Shown: positions 1 to 7,206, counted from the stretch's first letter. The stretch: 10,009 nucleotides of DNA from an uncultured Erysipelotrichaceae bacterium (GCA_905201565.1 CAJKOS010000060.1:1-10009), one strand, 5' to 3'. The notes: generated by a model from the sequence alone, not told the origin. Numbers and translations are program-made.

Positions 1-67
1 TCAATGTTTTTAATGCGGCTTTTTTTACTACTTTTACGTTGTATTATTCACACTTATCACCTTCCTT

Positions 68-817
68 TTACATAGCGCCCATTGCGCCATCTACTGCAAA
101 TATAGCACCACTGATATACGATGCTTCATCACTTACCAGGAACGCTGCCATGTTGGCAATATCTTCTGGTGCACCGAAGTAACCAAATGGAATGCCAGAG
201 GCAATGCCATCTTCATGTTTCTTTGCCTCTTCTGTCGTAAGTCCTGGCACATTCCAGATATTGGTGCGGATTGCGCCTGGCGCAATTGCATTTACCCTGA
301 CACCATCCTCAGCCAGTTCCATTGCCCATACACGTGTGAAGTTATCCACAGCAGCCTTGGCACCCTGATACATGGAGAGGTTCTTGCTGCGGTGGGTTGA
401 ACCAACACTGGAGAGGTTGATGATGTTGCCCTTTGTTTCAAGCAGCAGTGGCAATGCATGAATTGTCAGTTCTACCAGAGCTCTGACATCCAGCTGGAAA
501 GCATGATCATAATCATCAATGGTCATAGTCTTTAATGGCTGTACCGGACACCATCCGGCATTGTTGACAAGGATATCGAGGCGTCCAAAATCATTCTTCA
601 CCTTTTCGATAATCTTTTCAATTGTTTCTGTCTTTGTTACATCACCTGCCACATAACTGATATTTGCATTTGCTGCACAAACTTCCTGCAAAGGTCCTTC
701 TTTACGTCCAACAATGACGACATGTGCACCATCTTTGGCATAGCGCTCTGCGATAGCTCTTCCAATACCGGAACTGCCACCGGTGACGACCGCCACTTTA
801 CCATTCAAATCTGCCAT
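68..817 (-). CDS. Short-chain dehydrogenase/reductase (SDR), classical type
   Basis: A 249-residue classical SDR, probably a cytosolic NAD(P)H-dependent oxidoreductase acting on a carbonyl/alcohol pair; the substrate cannot be told. Seen: the cofactor glycine motif TGGSSGIG (12-19), NNAG (85-88), catalytic Ser in NLSSVG (~137), and Tyr150/Lys154 in YQGAK; length is normal for the family. The second strand ends in GRK rather than an acidic residue, which suggests NADPH. The Asn of the usual Asn-Ser-Tyr-Lys tetrad appears to be Asp (LDVRA, ~110). An in-frame GTG at 823 would give two more residues, but I prefer ATG at 817 because the AAGGAAG site lies about 9 nt before it and only 3 nt before the GTG. 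It starts 6 nt after the flavin reductase stop and is the last visible gene of the redox operon; no terminator follows it in the window. Confidence 0.9.
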   Translation of the reverse strand: MADLNGKVAVVTGGSSGIGRAIAERYAKDGAHVVIVGRKEGPLQEVCAANANISYVAGDVTKTETIEKIIEKVKNDFGRLDILVNNAGWCPVQPLKTMTIDDYDHAFQLDVRALVELTIHALPLLLETKGNIINLSSVGSTHRSKNLSMYQGAKAAVDNFTRVWAMELAEDGVRVNAIAPGAIRTNIWNVPGLTTEEAKKHEDGIASGIPFGYFGAPEDIANMAAFLVSDEASYISGAIFAVDGAMGAM

Positions 818-823
818 TTTCAC

Positions 824-1381
824 TTACTTCCTTTCTGCACCATCACTGAACGCATTTCCAACACGTTCCCCAAGAACATGGTAACCATTATTTGCCGGTT
901 CAAAGAAAATCGGATGGAACTTTGTCATATCCAGTTTTCCTTCTGCGTTCAGCACACGTTCATCAATACTGACATTATCGATATGTCCGATGATATTACC
1001 ATCTTCACTCATCTTGATGAAGCTGCATTCCAATGTGACTAGAAGTTCATCGATGAGTGGCGCATTGACAACAGTGCTCTTTGTTGTATGGAAACCGGAA
1101 TGTGCCATCTTATCCTGATCGTTGTTTCCAGACACAAGACCGACATAATCTGCTTCCGCAACATGTTCTGCATCCGCAAAACTGATTGTGAAGGCACCTG
1201 TCTTCTGGATGTTCTTTGTTGTCTTGTGACCAGCACTGAGACAAAGAACTACCTTATCCGCATCATAGAGACCACCCCATGCGGCATTCATCGCATCCGG
1301 ATTGCCATCCTCATCGTATGTGCCGATCACCAGTACCGGCAGCGGATAAAACCATGATTTTGTTCCAAAACTCTTACGCAT
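824..1381 (-). CDS. Flavin reductase-like / FMN-binding split-barrel protein
   Basis: A 185-residue protein resembling the flavin reductase-like domain family (FMN-binding split barrel). Such proteins bind FMN and either reduce flavin with NAD(P)H or serve as small flavoprotein electron carriers. Seen: the N-terminal run with KSWFYPLPVLVIGTYD, then DAMNAAWGGLYD and LSAGHKTTKNIQKTGAFTISF, which is the typical order for this family (substrate-proximal Asn/Ala stretch, then the flavin-phosphate-binding strand). No signal peptide or membrane segment is seen. The start at 1381 is supported by GAGGTGAG just upstream. It sits 12 nt after the aldo/keto reductase stop and 6 nt before the SDR start, so the three are almost certainly co-transcribed; it could supply reduced flavin or act on a related substrate. 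Family call is firm, activity is inferred. Confidence 0.85.
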   Translation of the reverse strand: MRKSFGTKSWFYPLPVLVIGTYDEDGNPDAMNAAWGGLYDADKVVLCLSAGHKTTKNIQKTGAFTISFADAEHVAEADYVGLVSGNNDQDKMAHSGFHTTKSTVVNAPLIDELLVTLECSFIKMSEDGNIIGHIDNVSIDERVLNAEGKLDMTKFHPIFFEPANNGYHVLGERVGNAFSDGAERK

Positions 1382-1393
1382 ACTCTCACCTCA

Positions 1394-2392
1394 CTATTTC
1401 TTCATCTTTGTTCCACCAAATACAGCGGACATATCCATCGCATCCAATGCATCATCCAGTGCTTTGACCTCATCACTTGAAAGATGAATCGCAGCAGAAC
1501 CTGCATTTTCAACCATTCTTGTCTCTTTGCGTGTTCCTGGAATCGGTACGATCCATGGCTTTTTGCATAGCATCCACGCCAGAGAAATCTGAGCAGGTGT
1601 TGCCTGTTTTTCTTCTGCCATCTTGTTGAGCAATGCTAACAATGCAGCATTTTCATCTACTGCTTCATCAGTAAACTGTGGCATAGCTGCACGGTAGTCA
1701 GACTTTGGATCAAAGTGCTGTCCCTTGCCATACTTTCCTGTCAGAAAGCCATTTGCCATCGGTGAGAAAGCCACAAAACCTACATTGAGCTCTTCAAGAG
1801 TCGGGAAGAGACTCTCATACTCTCTTGCCATCATCGAATAACGGTTCTGTACAGCTGTTACCGGACATACCGCATTTGCCCTGCGCAGATATTCCTCATT
1901 TGTTTCCGAAATACCCCAGTGGGTAATCTTGCCTTCCTTAATCAGTTCAGCCATCGTTTCAGCCACAACTTCCGGTTCCACATTTGGATCAATGCGATGT
2001 TGGAAATACAGGTCGATATGATCTGTATTAAGGCGGGAAAGTGAACCTTCTACCGACTTGCGGATTGTTTCAGGTCTTGAATCCGGAACAATCGGAACCG
2101 GAACCTTTCCACAAGCAAAATCAAAACTGAGACCAAACTTTGTCGAAATGACAACCTTGTCGCGAATTGGCGCAAGTGCCTTTCCAACAAGCACTTCATT
2201 GACATGTGGATCATCGGAAGTGCCATACACCTCTGCTGTATCAAAGAAGGTATAACCGATATCAAATGCCTTGCGGATTGCATTCACCGCTTCGTTTTCA
2301 TCTGTTGCCTCACCATAACCATGGGAGAAGCCCATACAGCCAAGGCCTACTGCAGATACTTCAAGATCTTTTCCTAAAATTCTTGTTTCCAT
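1394..2392 (-). CDS. Aldo/keto reductase
   Basis: A 332-residue (alpha/beta)8-barrel aldo/keto reductase, a cytosolic NADPH-dependent carbonyl reductase. Seen: the catalytic tetrad as Asp51 and Tyr56 in FDTAEVYG, Lys85 in ISTKFG and His132 in YFQHRIDP; the C-terminal cofactor segment IPGTRKETRMVENAG (285-299) contains the basic residues that hold the NADPH 2'-phosphate. The overall pattern (GLGCMGFSHGYG near the start) resembles the YakC/AKR13-type branch. The frame is open further upstream to 2464, but ATG at 2392 is chosen: AGGAG lies just before it and METRILGKDLEVSAVGLG is the normal family N-terminus. It is the first gene of the redox operon. No convincing promoter was found in the ~90 bases upstream. 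Confidence 0.92.
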   Translation of the reverse strand: METRILGKDLEVSAVGLGCMGFSHGYGEATDENEAVNAIRKAFDIGYTFFDTAEVYGTSDDPHVNEVLVGKALAPIRDKVVISTKFGLSFDFACGKVPVPIVPDSRPETIRKSVEGSLSRLNTDHIDLYFQHRIDPNVEPEVVAETMAELIKEGKITHWGISETNEEYLRRANAVCPVTAVQNRYSMMAREYESLFPTLEELNVGFVAFSPMANGFLTGKYGKGQHFDPKSDYRAAMPQFTDEAVDENAALLALLNKMAEEKQATPAQISLAWMLCKKPWIVPIPGTRKETRMVENAGSAAIHLSSDEVKALDDALDAMDMSAVFGGTKMKK

Positions 2393-2482
2393 ATATTCTC
2401 CTCTTTCTCTATCTGCCTGTATGATACGCAGAGAACGATGCATACAGAAGTCTCCGATAGTCAAGCTGTTAGAACCAGAAGG

Positions 2483-2791
2483 TTATAGCTCATTGTGCAG
2501 CTGATGAAATGTATGGAAATACAAACCAAGTGATACCGGCAACATGATCACTTCTACCACAAGCTGTGTCCAGATCATGCCATACAGTCCAAACAGGATA
2601 TTCATGATAATCAACAGCGGAATATTGAGAAGACCCTGTCTTGAAAACGTGAGAATTGCGGATTGTGCCCCTTTGCCCATTGCCTGTAATGTATAGCTGA
2701 TGAGGAAGTTTACACTTGTTAAAGGTACAGCCAGACAGGCAATTCTCAGGAAAGATGCCCCAAGTGTACTGGTTTCCTGTTCTGGAGTGAA
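2483..2791 (-). pseudogene. Truncated MATE family efflux transporter (C-terminal remnant)
   Basis: The last ~100 codons of a multidrug and toxin extrusion (MATE) family transporter. Seen: the open frame runs without a stop from 2791 to TAA at 2483 and reads, in order, LGASFLRIACLAVPLTSVN, LQAMGKGAQSAI, SRQGLLNIPLL and LFGLYGMIWTQL, matching the pattern of the last transmembrane helices of MATE proteins (the QAMGKG and SRQG...P segments are very characteristic). A complete MATE protein has about 450 residues and 12 helices; the first ~350 residues are missing. Upstream the frame meets TAG at 2794-2792, exactly inside the hairpin at 2787-2824. A 65-codon internal ORF can start at ATG 2680 but has no good ribosome binding site. 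I consider this a dead fragment left by an insertion or deletion. Confidence 0.85.
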
Positions 2792-2836
2792 CTACTCCGA
2801 CTTATAGAAGTCGGAGTAGTTCACGCATACCAGAAC
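2779..2836. repeat. Perfect 17-bp inverted repeat (hairpin) at the MATE break point
   Basis: Arms GTGAACTACTCCGACTT (2787-2803) and its exact complement (2808-2824) are separated by 4 bases. An outer 7-bp pair, GTTCTGG (2779-2785) and CCAGAAC (2830-2836), flanks them with asymmetric spacers of 1 and 5 bases. No T-run follows on either strand, so it is not a typical intrinsic terminator. It lies at the truncated end of the MATE gene. Long perfect hairpins of this kind occur at the ends of IS200/IS605-type elements, but no transposase is visible, so that origin is inference. Confidence 0.8.
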
Positions 2837-2949
2837 TCATCCATGTCCACCGCATCAAGCGCTACATGATGATTGGCATGATGATCAGATGTCTGCAATA
2901 TCTCAAGGCATATCCTGACAAAATCGGTGATTTGTCAAAAGAGAATTGA
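2791..2949 (+). other. Tail of an unidentified reading frame next to the hairpin
   Basis: A plus-strand open frame runs out of the hairpin to TGA at 2947-2949. After the hairpin-derived part it reads IPELIHVHRIKRYMMIG followed by MMIRCLQYLKAYPDKIG and a short charged end. It looks protein-like (basic amphipathic stretch followed by a YPDKIGDLSKEN tail), but has no start codon with a ribosome binding site, and the upstream side is cut by a stop at 2788-2790 in the hairpin. It may be the C-terminal end of a transposase or another gene whose body has been lost. I do not recognise the family; it may also be chance. Confidence 0.35.
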
Positions 2950-2999
2950 TCAACTTCACCAAAAGTTCAGTCACCTCCGACAGTGTGTGAACAACAGTA

Positions 3000-3008
3000 T
3001 GCTATGAT
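3000..3008 (+). promoter_or_regulatory. Extended -10 promoter of ftsH
   Basis: TGCTATGAT matches the extended -10 consensus (TGnTATAAT) with one mismatch in the hexamer. No good -35 hexamer stands at 16-18 bp upstream, which is acceptable for extended -10 promoters. Transcription would begin near 3015, leaving a leader of roughly 10-20 nt. Confidence 0.5.
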
Positions 3009-3024
3009 TATGTATGCTGAAATG

Positions 3025-3031
3025 AGGTGAT
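3025..3031 (+). promoter_or_regulatory. ftsH Shine-Dalgarno overlapping the apparent GTG start
   Basis: AGGTGAT is an excellent anti-16S match, but it covers the only standard start codon available (GTG at 3027), so it cannot place that codon in the P site. Four bases after it comes an in-frame ATC (3036). The DUF308 gene in this window uses the same layout, AGGTGAT then 4 bases then ATG. The site therefore points to a non-AUG start at 3036, or to a sequence error there. Confidence 0.55.
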
Positions 3032-4880
3032 TTTTATCAAAAACGATCAGTCAAAGAAACCGATGATATACTACTTTGCGATCATTATGCTCGTCATGAT
3101 GCTGTTCAATTTGTTCCTGATGCCTTCCTACCAGCAGGCACAGATCGTAGAAACAAACTACAGCGAATTCATGCAGGAAACACTGGATGACAATGTCAAA
3201 GAAGTAGAAGTCCAAAGCAACCAGATCCTCTATACGATGGATAATGACAATACCGTATATCGCACCGGTAAGATGGATGACCCGGACCTGACCCAAAGAC
3301 TCCATGACCATAATGTAGTCTTCACCCAGGACATCCAGGAACAGACATCCCCTATCATTACCTTCCTGCTGGAATGGATTGTACCACTGCTCTTTGCAGC
3401 CCTCATCTGGAACTTCCTGTTCAAGAGGATGACCGGTGGCAAGAGTGGATCTGGTGGCATGATGAGTTTCAATGTCGGCAAATCCAATGCCCGTGTCTAT
3501 GTCAAATCCCAACAGGGCATCCGCTTCAACGATGTCGCAGGTGAAGATGAAGCCAAAGAATCCCTGCAGGAAATTGTCACCTACCTCCATGACCCTGGCA
3601 AATACAAATCCATTGGCGCAACCATGCCAAAGGGTGTATTGCTCGTCGGTCCTCCAGGTACCGGTAAGACAATGCTTGCCAAAGCCGTAGCTGGTGAATC
3701 GAATGTTCCATTCTTCTCCATCTCCGGTTCTGAATTTGTCGAAATGTTTGTCGGTATGGGTGCTTCCAAAGTCCGTGACCTCTTCAAACAGGCAAAGGAA
3801 AAAGCCCCATGTATCGTCTTCATCGATGAAATCGATGCCATCGGTGGCAAACGTAATGCCGGAAACATCAGCGGTGGTAACGATGAACGCGAACAGACAC
3901 TCAACCAGCTGTTAACAGAAATGGATGGCTTTGAAGGCAACACAGGTGTTGTAATCCTCGCAGCTACCAACCGTCCGGAATCCCTCGACCCTGCCCTGTT
4001 AAGACCGGGCAGATTCGACAGACGTGTACCGGTTGAATTACCAGACCTTACCGGAAGAGAAGAAATTCTCAAAGTCCATGCAAAGAAGGTCAAGACAGAA
4101 CCTTCCATCGATTATAACGTCATTGCCAGAATGGCATCTGGTGCCTCTGGTGCAGAACTTGCCAACATCGTCAACGAAGCAGCCCTCAGAGCAGTCCGCG
4201 AAGGACGCAGTGCTGTCTCACAACGTGACATGGAAGAAAGTATTGAAGTTGTCTTTGCCGGTTACCAGAAAAAGAATGCCATCCTCACGCCAAAGGAAAA
4301 GCTCACCGTCTCCTATCATGAAGTCGGCCATGCCCTTGTCGCTGCATTGCAGACACATAGTGCACCAGTACAGAAGATTACCATCATCCCACGTACAAAC
4401 GGTGCCCTTGGCTATACGATGCAGGTAGAAGAAGGAAACCACTACCTCTATACAAAAGAGGAACTCGAAAACAGAATTGCCACCCTCACCGGTGGAAGAG
4501 CTGCCGAGGAAATTGCTTTCAACACCATTTCCACTGGTGCTTCCAATGATATTGAACAGGCAACCCGCGTTGCCCGGGCAATGATCACCCAGTATGGTAT
4601 GAGCGATGACTTCGACATGGTAGCGATGGAATCCATCAATAACAAATACCTCGGTCAGGACGCAAGCCTTGCCTGCTCCGATGATACAGCAGCCATCATC
4701 GATGCCAAGGTTGTCGAACTTGTCAAAAAACAACATGACAAAGCAAAGCAGTTACTGCAGGAACACCGCAAGGACCTCGACAGAATTGCCAGATACCTCT
4801 ATGAAAAGGAAACCATTACCGGTGAAGAGTTCATGAACATCCTCAATCATCCGGAACCTGAAACACCGGCAATTGCATAA
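3027..4880 (+). CDS. ftsH: ATP-dependent zinc metalloprotease FtsH
   Basis: Membrane-anchored AAA+ protease that extracts and degrades membrane and regulatory proteins; works as a hexamer with the active domains in the cytosol. Seen in the 617-residue frame: transmembrane helix ~14-32, a ~75-residue extracytoplasmic segment, second helix ~108-128, Gly-rich linker (137-145), Walker A GPPGTGKT (208-215), pore loop FVGMG (241-245), Walker B IVFIDE (263-268), second region of homology ATNRP...RPGRFDRR (313-333), zinc site HEVGH (431-435) and probable third ligand Asp508 in SNDIEQAT. All key residues are intact. The frame opens with GTG at 3027; ATC at 3036 fits the ribosome binding site better and would give a protein three residues shorter. 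Stop TAA at 4878-4880 is followed directly by a terminator, so the gene is a single-gene unit. Confidence 0.97.
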   Translation: MIFIKNDQSKKPMIYYFAIIMLVMMLFNLFLMPSYQQAQIVETNYSEFMQETLDDNVKEVEVQSNQILYTMDNDNTVYRTGKMDDPDLTQRLHDHNVVFTQDIQEQTSPIITFLLEWIVPLLFAALIWNFLFKRMTGGKSGSGGMMSFNVGKSNARVYVKSQQGIRFNDVAGEDEAKESLQEIVTYLHDPGKYKSIGATMPKGVLLVGPPGTGKTMLAKAVAGESNVPFFSISGSEFVEMFVGMGASKVRDLFKQAKEKAPCIVFIDEIDAIGGKRNAGNISGGNDEREQTLNQLLTEMDGFEGNTGVVILAATNRPESLDPALLRPGRFDRRVPVELPDLTGREEILKVHAKKVKTEPSIDYNVIARMASGASGAELANIVNEAALRAVREGRSAVSQRDMEESIEVVFAGYQKKNAILTPKEKLTVSYHEVGHALVAALQTHSAPVQKITIIPRTNGALGYTMQVEEGNHYLYTKEELENRIATLTGGRAAEEIAFNTISTGASNDIEQATRVARAMITQYGMSDDFDMVAMESINNKYLGQDASLACSDDTAAIIDAKVVELVKKQHDKAKQLLQEHRKDLDRIARYLYEKETITGEEFMNILNHPEPETPAIA

Positions 4881-4881
4881 G

Positions 4882-4907
4882 AAAAACGCTCAATTGAGCG
4901 TTTTTTT
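4882..4907. terminator. Bidirectional intrinsic terminator between ftsH and the glutaredoxin gene
   Basis: A perfect palindrome, AAAAACGCTCAA (4882-4893) with TTGAGCGTTTTT (4894-4905), followed by more T's to 4907. The T-tract on the plus strand and A-tract on the left side let it stop both ftsH (plus) and the converging lgt-rpiB-glutaredoxin operon (minus, stop at 4912). Confidence 0.9.
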
Positions 4908-4911
4908 CATT

Positions 4912-5226
4912 TCAGCAGCCCTTGCCATCCAGTGAACAAGCCTGTCCACTGCGCGGCACTACCGCAATACCATGAGCATGAAGCCATTCCTCATACGCAA
5001 TGGTCAATGTACCATCCTCTTCTTCAATCACCGGAATACCAGCACTGCCATTTTCACGGCACACATCAAAGAGGCTGTTATGATCACGCATAGAAAGGAA
5101 TGCTTTGAAGTTTGCCATGCTTTCCATGATGTTGACATAGTTGTATGCAACACCAGCATTGTCCAGCGATACCTTCAGGGCAACACAATCCGGACAAAGA
5201 TCACTGCCATAGACCTTAATCATCAT
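4912..5226 (-). CDS. Glutaredoxin-like protein (CPDC redox motif)
   Basis: A 104-residue thioredoxin-fold protein, likely a small cytosolic thiol-disulfide oxidoreductase. Seen: first strand MIKVYGSDLC leading to the redox motif CPDC (11-14), and the cis-proline segment GIPVIEE (Pro65). The tail carries further cysteines (Cys97, Cys104) in QACSLDGKGC, a pattern I associate with glutaredoxin-like proteins of anaerobic Firmicutes. Two ATGs stand in tandem at the start (5226 and 5223); the rpiB stop TAA overlaps the first by one base (TAATG), so translation is probably coupled to rpiB. It is the last gene of the operon and ends at a shared terminator. Whether glutathione or another thiol is the partner cannot be told. 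Confidence 0.8.
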   Translation of the reverse strand: MMIKVYGSDLCPDCVALKVSLDNAGVAYNYVNIMESMANFKAFLSMRDHNSLFDVCRENGSAGIPVIEEEDGTLTIAYEEWLHAHGIAVVPRSGQACSLDGKGC

Positions 5227-5678
5227 TACTTTGCTGCATTGCGCGCTTCAATGTCCATCAGCTGATCAACACGGCGTTCATGCCTTCCTCCTTCAAATTC
5301 TGTGGTAAGAAATGCATTGACGATCATCTTTGCCATTTCAATACCGATGACACGGGCACCGATCGAAACGATGTTGGCATTGTTATGTCTTCTGCTGTAT
5401 TCAGCAGAATATGGTTCACTGCAGGAACAGCAGCGGATGCCGCGCACCTTGTTGCAGGCAATGCCGATACCAATACCAGTACCGCAGATCGCAATACCGC
5501 GTTCCACTTCCCCTGCTGTTACCGCATTGGCAAGCTTTTCACCATAGAGGGGATAGTCTACAGAATCATTTGTGTCTGTACCATAGTTGACTACTTCATA
5601 GCCATTTTCTTCCAGCCAGCTGACAAGTTCATTCTTCATGTCCACTGCTGAGTGATCATTCGCAATTCCAATCTTCAT
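5226..5678 (-). CDS. rpiB: Ribose-5-phosphate isomerase B (RpiB/LacAB family)
   Basis: A 150-residue sugar-phosphate isomerase, most likely interconverting ribose 5-phosphate and ribulose 5-phosphate in the pentose phosphate pathway. Seen: N-terminal IANDHSAVDMK with the Asp8-His9 pair, active-site Cys65 in CGTGIGI, YSAEYSRRHNNANIVSIG (His98) and the phosphate-binding Arg region GGRHERRVDQL (130-140). Length is typical. The segment IRCCSCSEPY (81-90) has three cysteines where relatives usually have fewer. The start ATG (5678) overlaps the lgt stop by four bases (ATGA). Related enzymes (galactose- or allose-6-phosphate isomerases) share the fold, but no sugar catabolic genes are nearby, which favours RpiB. 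Confidence 0.9.
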   Translation of the reverse strand: MKIGIANDHSAVDMKNELVSWLEENGYEVVNYGTDTNDSVDYPLYGEKLANAVTAGEVERGIAICGTGIGIGIACNKVRGIRCCSCSEPYSAEYSRRHNNANIVSIGARVIGIEMAKMIVNAFLTTEFEGGRHERRVDQLMDIEARNAAK

Positions 5679-6439
5679 ACAATCGTACTCTCCTTTTTCT
5701 TATAACCGCTCATGATATAAAGCAATATGCCTCCAATAAAGACAAAGATAGCAATAAACTGTGACGTGGAAAGTGGTCCAATACTGCCACGGATCACATC
5801 TCCCCGCAAAAATTCAACCATGAATCTGCCTGCACTGTAAAGGATCAGATACAAGGCACCTGTCTTTGGGCGCAGCTTTTCATTTTCATACACCTTGTAG
5901 AGAATCAGAAACAGGGCAAAGTCTCCCAGTGACATGATCAGCTGTGTCGGAATGACAGGCTCATGAATTGGACAAAGTGAACCTTCCGGGAATGTGATCC
6001 CAAATGCTCCATTTGTCGGAAGTCCATAGCAGCACCCGGCAAAGAAACAGCCGATACGGCCAAACCCCTGTGCGAGAGCCACCGATGGCATGCAGAGATT
6101 GAGATAGGCAATAAAGTCCATCTTGCGAATCTTGCAATAGAGCCATGCCCCAAAAATACCACCGATAATACCACCATAGACAACCCAGCCACTGCTGCCA
6201 AGCACTGCCATAGGATTTGCAAGGAATGCATCCCATACCGTCAGGACATAGGTCAGCTTGGAAAAGATATAGCCGACAACCACTGCCGTAATTGCCAAAA
6301 GATCAATGCTGTCCGCATCCATATTGTGCTTTCTTGCCTGCCTTTGGGCAAACCAGATAGCGGAAAGAATACCGACCGCTATCATCACACCATAGCCATG
6401 GATCGTTATCGGTCCAATCGTAAACCAGTTATTAAACAT
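5675..6439 (-). CDS. lgt: Prolipoprotein diacylglyceryl transferase family protein (Lgt)
   Basis: A 254-residue polytopic membrane protein of the Lgt family, which moves diacylglycerol from phosphatidylglycerol to the lipobox Cys of prolipoproteins. Seen: IHGYGVMIAVGI near the N-terminus (13-24), several hydrophobic helices, VVYGGIIGG (86-94), the signature region GRIGCFFAGCCYG (127-139), PTQL (164-167) and GRFMVEFLRGD (204-214). Compared with the classical signature of E. coli Lgt (GRIGNFINGE type), Asn and Glu positions are Cys here; this Cys-rich variant is common in Firmicutes and is normally annotated lgt, but could be a paralogue with different lipid specificity. The start ATG at 6439 follows AGGAGG at good spacing. 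First gene of lgt-rpiB-glutaredoxin. Confidence 0.88.
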   Translation of the reverse strand: MFNNWFTIGPITIHGYGVMIAVGILSAIWFAQRQARKHNMDADSIDLLAITAVVVGYIFSKLTYVLTVWDAFLANPMAVLGSSGWVVYGGIIGGIFGAWLYCKIRKMDFIAYLNLCMPSVALAQGFGRIGCFFAGCCYGLPTNGAFGITFPEGSLCPIHEPVIPTQLIMSLGDFALFLILYKVYENEKLRPKTGALYLILYSAGRFMVEFLRGDVIRGSIGPLSTSQFIAIFVFIGGILLYIMSGYKKKESTIV

Positions 6440-6477
6440 GTGTTTCCTCCTGCCCCACTATGATAAGTTGAACAGCC

Positions 6478-6513
6478 AAAAAAGAAAAGCGACAGACATC
6501 AAAACCTGTCACT
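6478..6513 (-). terminator. Intrinsic terminator of the DUF308 gene
   Basis: Reading the minus strand, AGTGACAG (6513-6506) pairs with CTGTCGCT (6495-6488) with one G-T wobble and a 10-nt loop, followed by TTTTCTTTTTT. The gene's own TGA stop lies inside the first arm, so the hairpin forms immediately at the end of translation. Confidence 0.8.
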
Positions 6514-7111
6514 TGTCTTCACTTTCCACATCGATCACCCGATCATTCAGGTTCTTCTCAAAATCCTTCATGAACTTGTTGTATTTGTTTGAAATAAACA
6601 ATGTTACATAAAGGTCACTGCCGCCTGAATAGACTAAACCTGCACCGATTAAAACAAACAATGTCTTTGCGGCAATAGTTCCACTGAGGAAGAACATGAT
6701 CACAAAGCCAAAGATAATAGAAATCAACGCAAGGATCATGTACATAGTTGCGCCATCATACCCTATCCGCTTCGCAATTACCGCATTCTGTAATTTGGCT
6801 ATACCGCTGATCACAATGACAAGCCCGAGCAGAATCGGAATAATATCAAGCATTAAATTCTGTCTTGCCAGCATAACTACACCGCCAAGGATAAACAACA
6901 AACCGGCAATCATATCGGAACGATACATGAATTCATCAATGCTCAACATAAAGTAACTCAAAATCCGTATTGCACCCCAAGCAATAAAAGCAATGCCAAG
7001 GACAGTGCATACCACATTCAGGCTGACACCAGGGAATATCATCAATACAAGACCGATGGCAATCATCACAATTGCCGAAAGGATGGACCACGATTTCAGG
7101 TTTTTCAACAT
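6509..7111 (-). CDS. DUF308 / HdeD-like membrane protein
   Basis: A 200-residue integral membrane protein of the DUF308 (HdeD-like) family, function not established; HdeD of E. coli is linked to acid resistance. Seen: about six hydrophobic helices (~9-26, 32-54, 66-82, 86-104, 122-141, 148-164), with the typical short repeated helix pairs and glycine-rich ends (GLVLMIFPG, VLGIAFIAWGAIRI, LLGLVIVISGIAKL), then a charged cytosolic tail of ~28 residues rich in Lys, Asp and Glu. The frame is open upstream to 7297, but ATG at 7111 is chosen: AGGTGAT stands 4 bases before it, and the upstream part lacks family-like sequence and runs across the promoter of the divergent dehydrogenase gene. It has its own terminator and is probably a single-gene unit. 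Confidence 0.85.
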   Translation of the reverse strand: MLKNLKSWSILSAIVMIAIGLVLMIFPGVSLNVVCTVLGIAFIAWGAIRILSYFMLSIDEFMYRSDMIAGLLFILGGVVMLARQNLMLDIIPILLGLVIVISGIAKLQNAVIAKRIGYDGATMYMILALISIIFGFVIMFFLSGTIAAKTLFVLIGAGLVYSGGSDLYVTLFISNKYNKFMKDFEKNLNDRVIDVESEDK

Positions 7112-7206
7112 AATTATCACCTCTCTATTATCATATAGCGAAACAGTCAAAAACTCGAGAGATATGCAATACCGGTTGTACAAATGATATGCATTGTTGA
7201 ATGAAT

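Noticed and set aside
2421..2464. TTGACT (minus strand) as -35 of an aldo/keto reductase promoter
   Set aside because: No acceptable -10 hexamer lies at 16-18 bp from it, and the TATCAT further down has no matching -35.
2483..2680. A 65-codon intact small membrane protein gene
   Set aside because: Homology to MATE proteins continues upstream of its ATG to 2791, so the ATG is an internal Met of a truncated transporter.
2787..2824. The long hairpin as an intrinsic terminator
   Set aside because: No T-run follows the stem on either strand.
3051..4736. Long antisense open frames (up to ~180 codons) opposite ftsH
   Set aside because: They mirror the codon pattern of a clearly real FtsH gene, lack ribosome binding sites and show no domain pattern.
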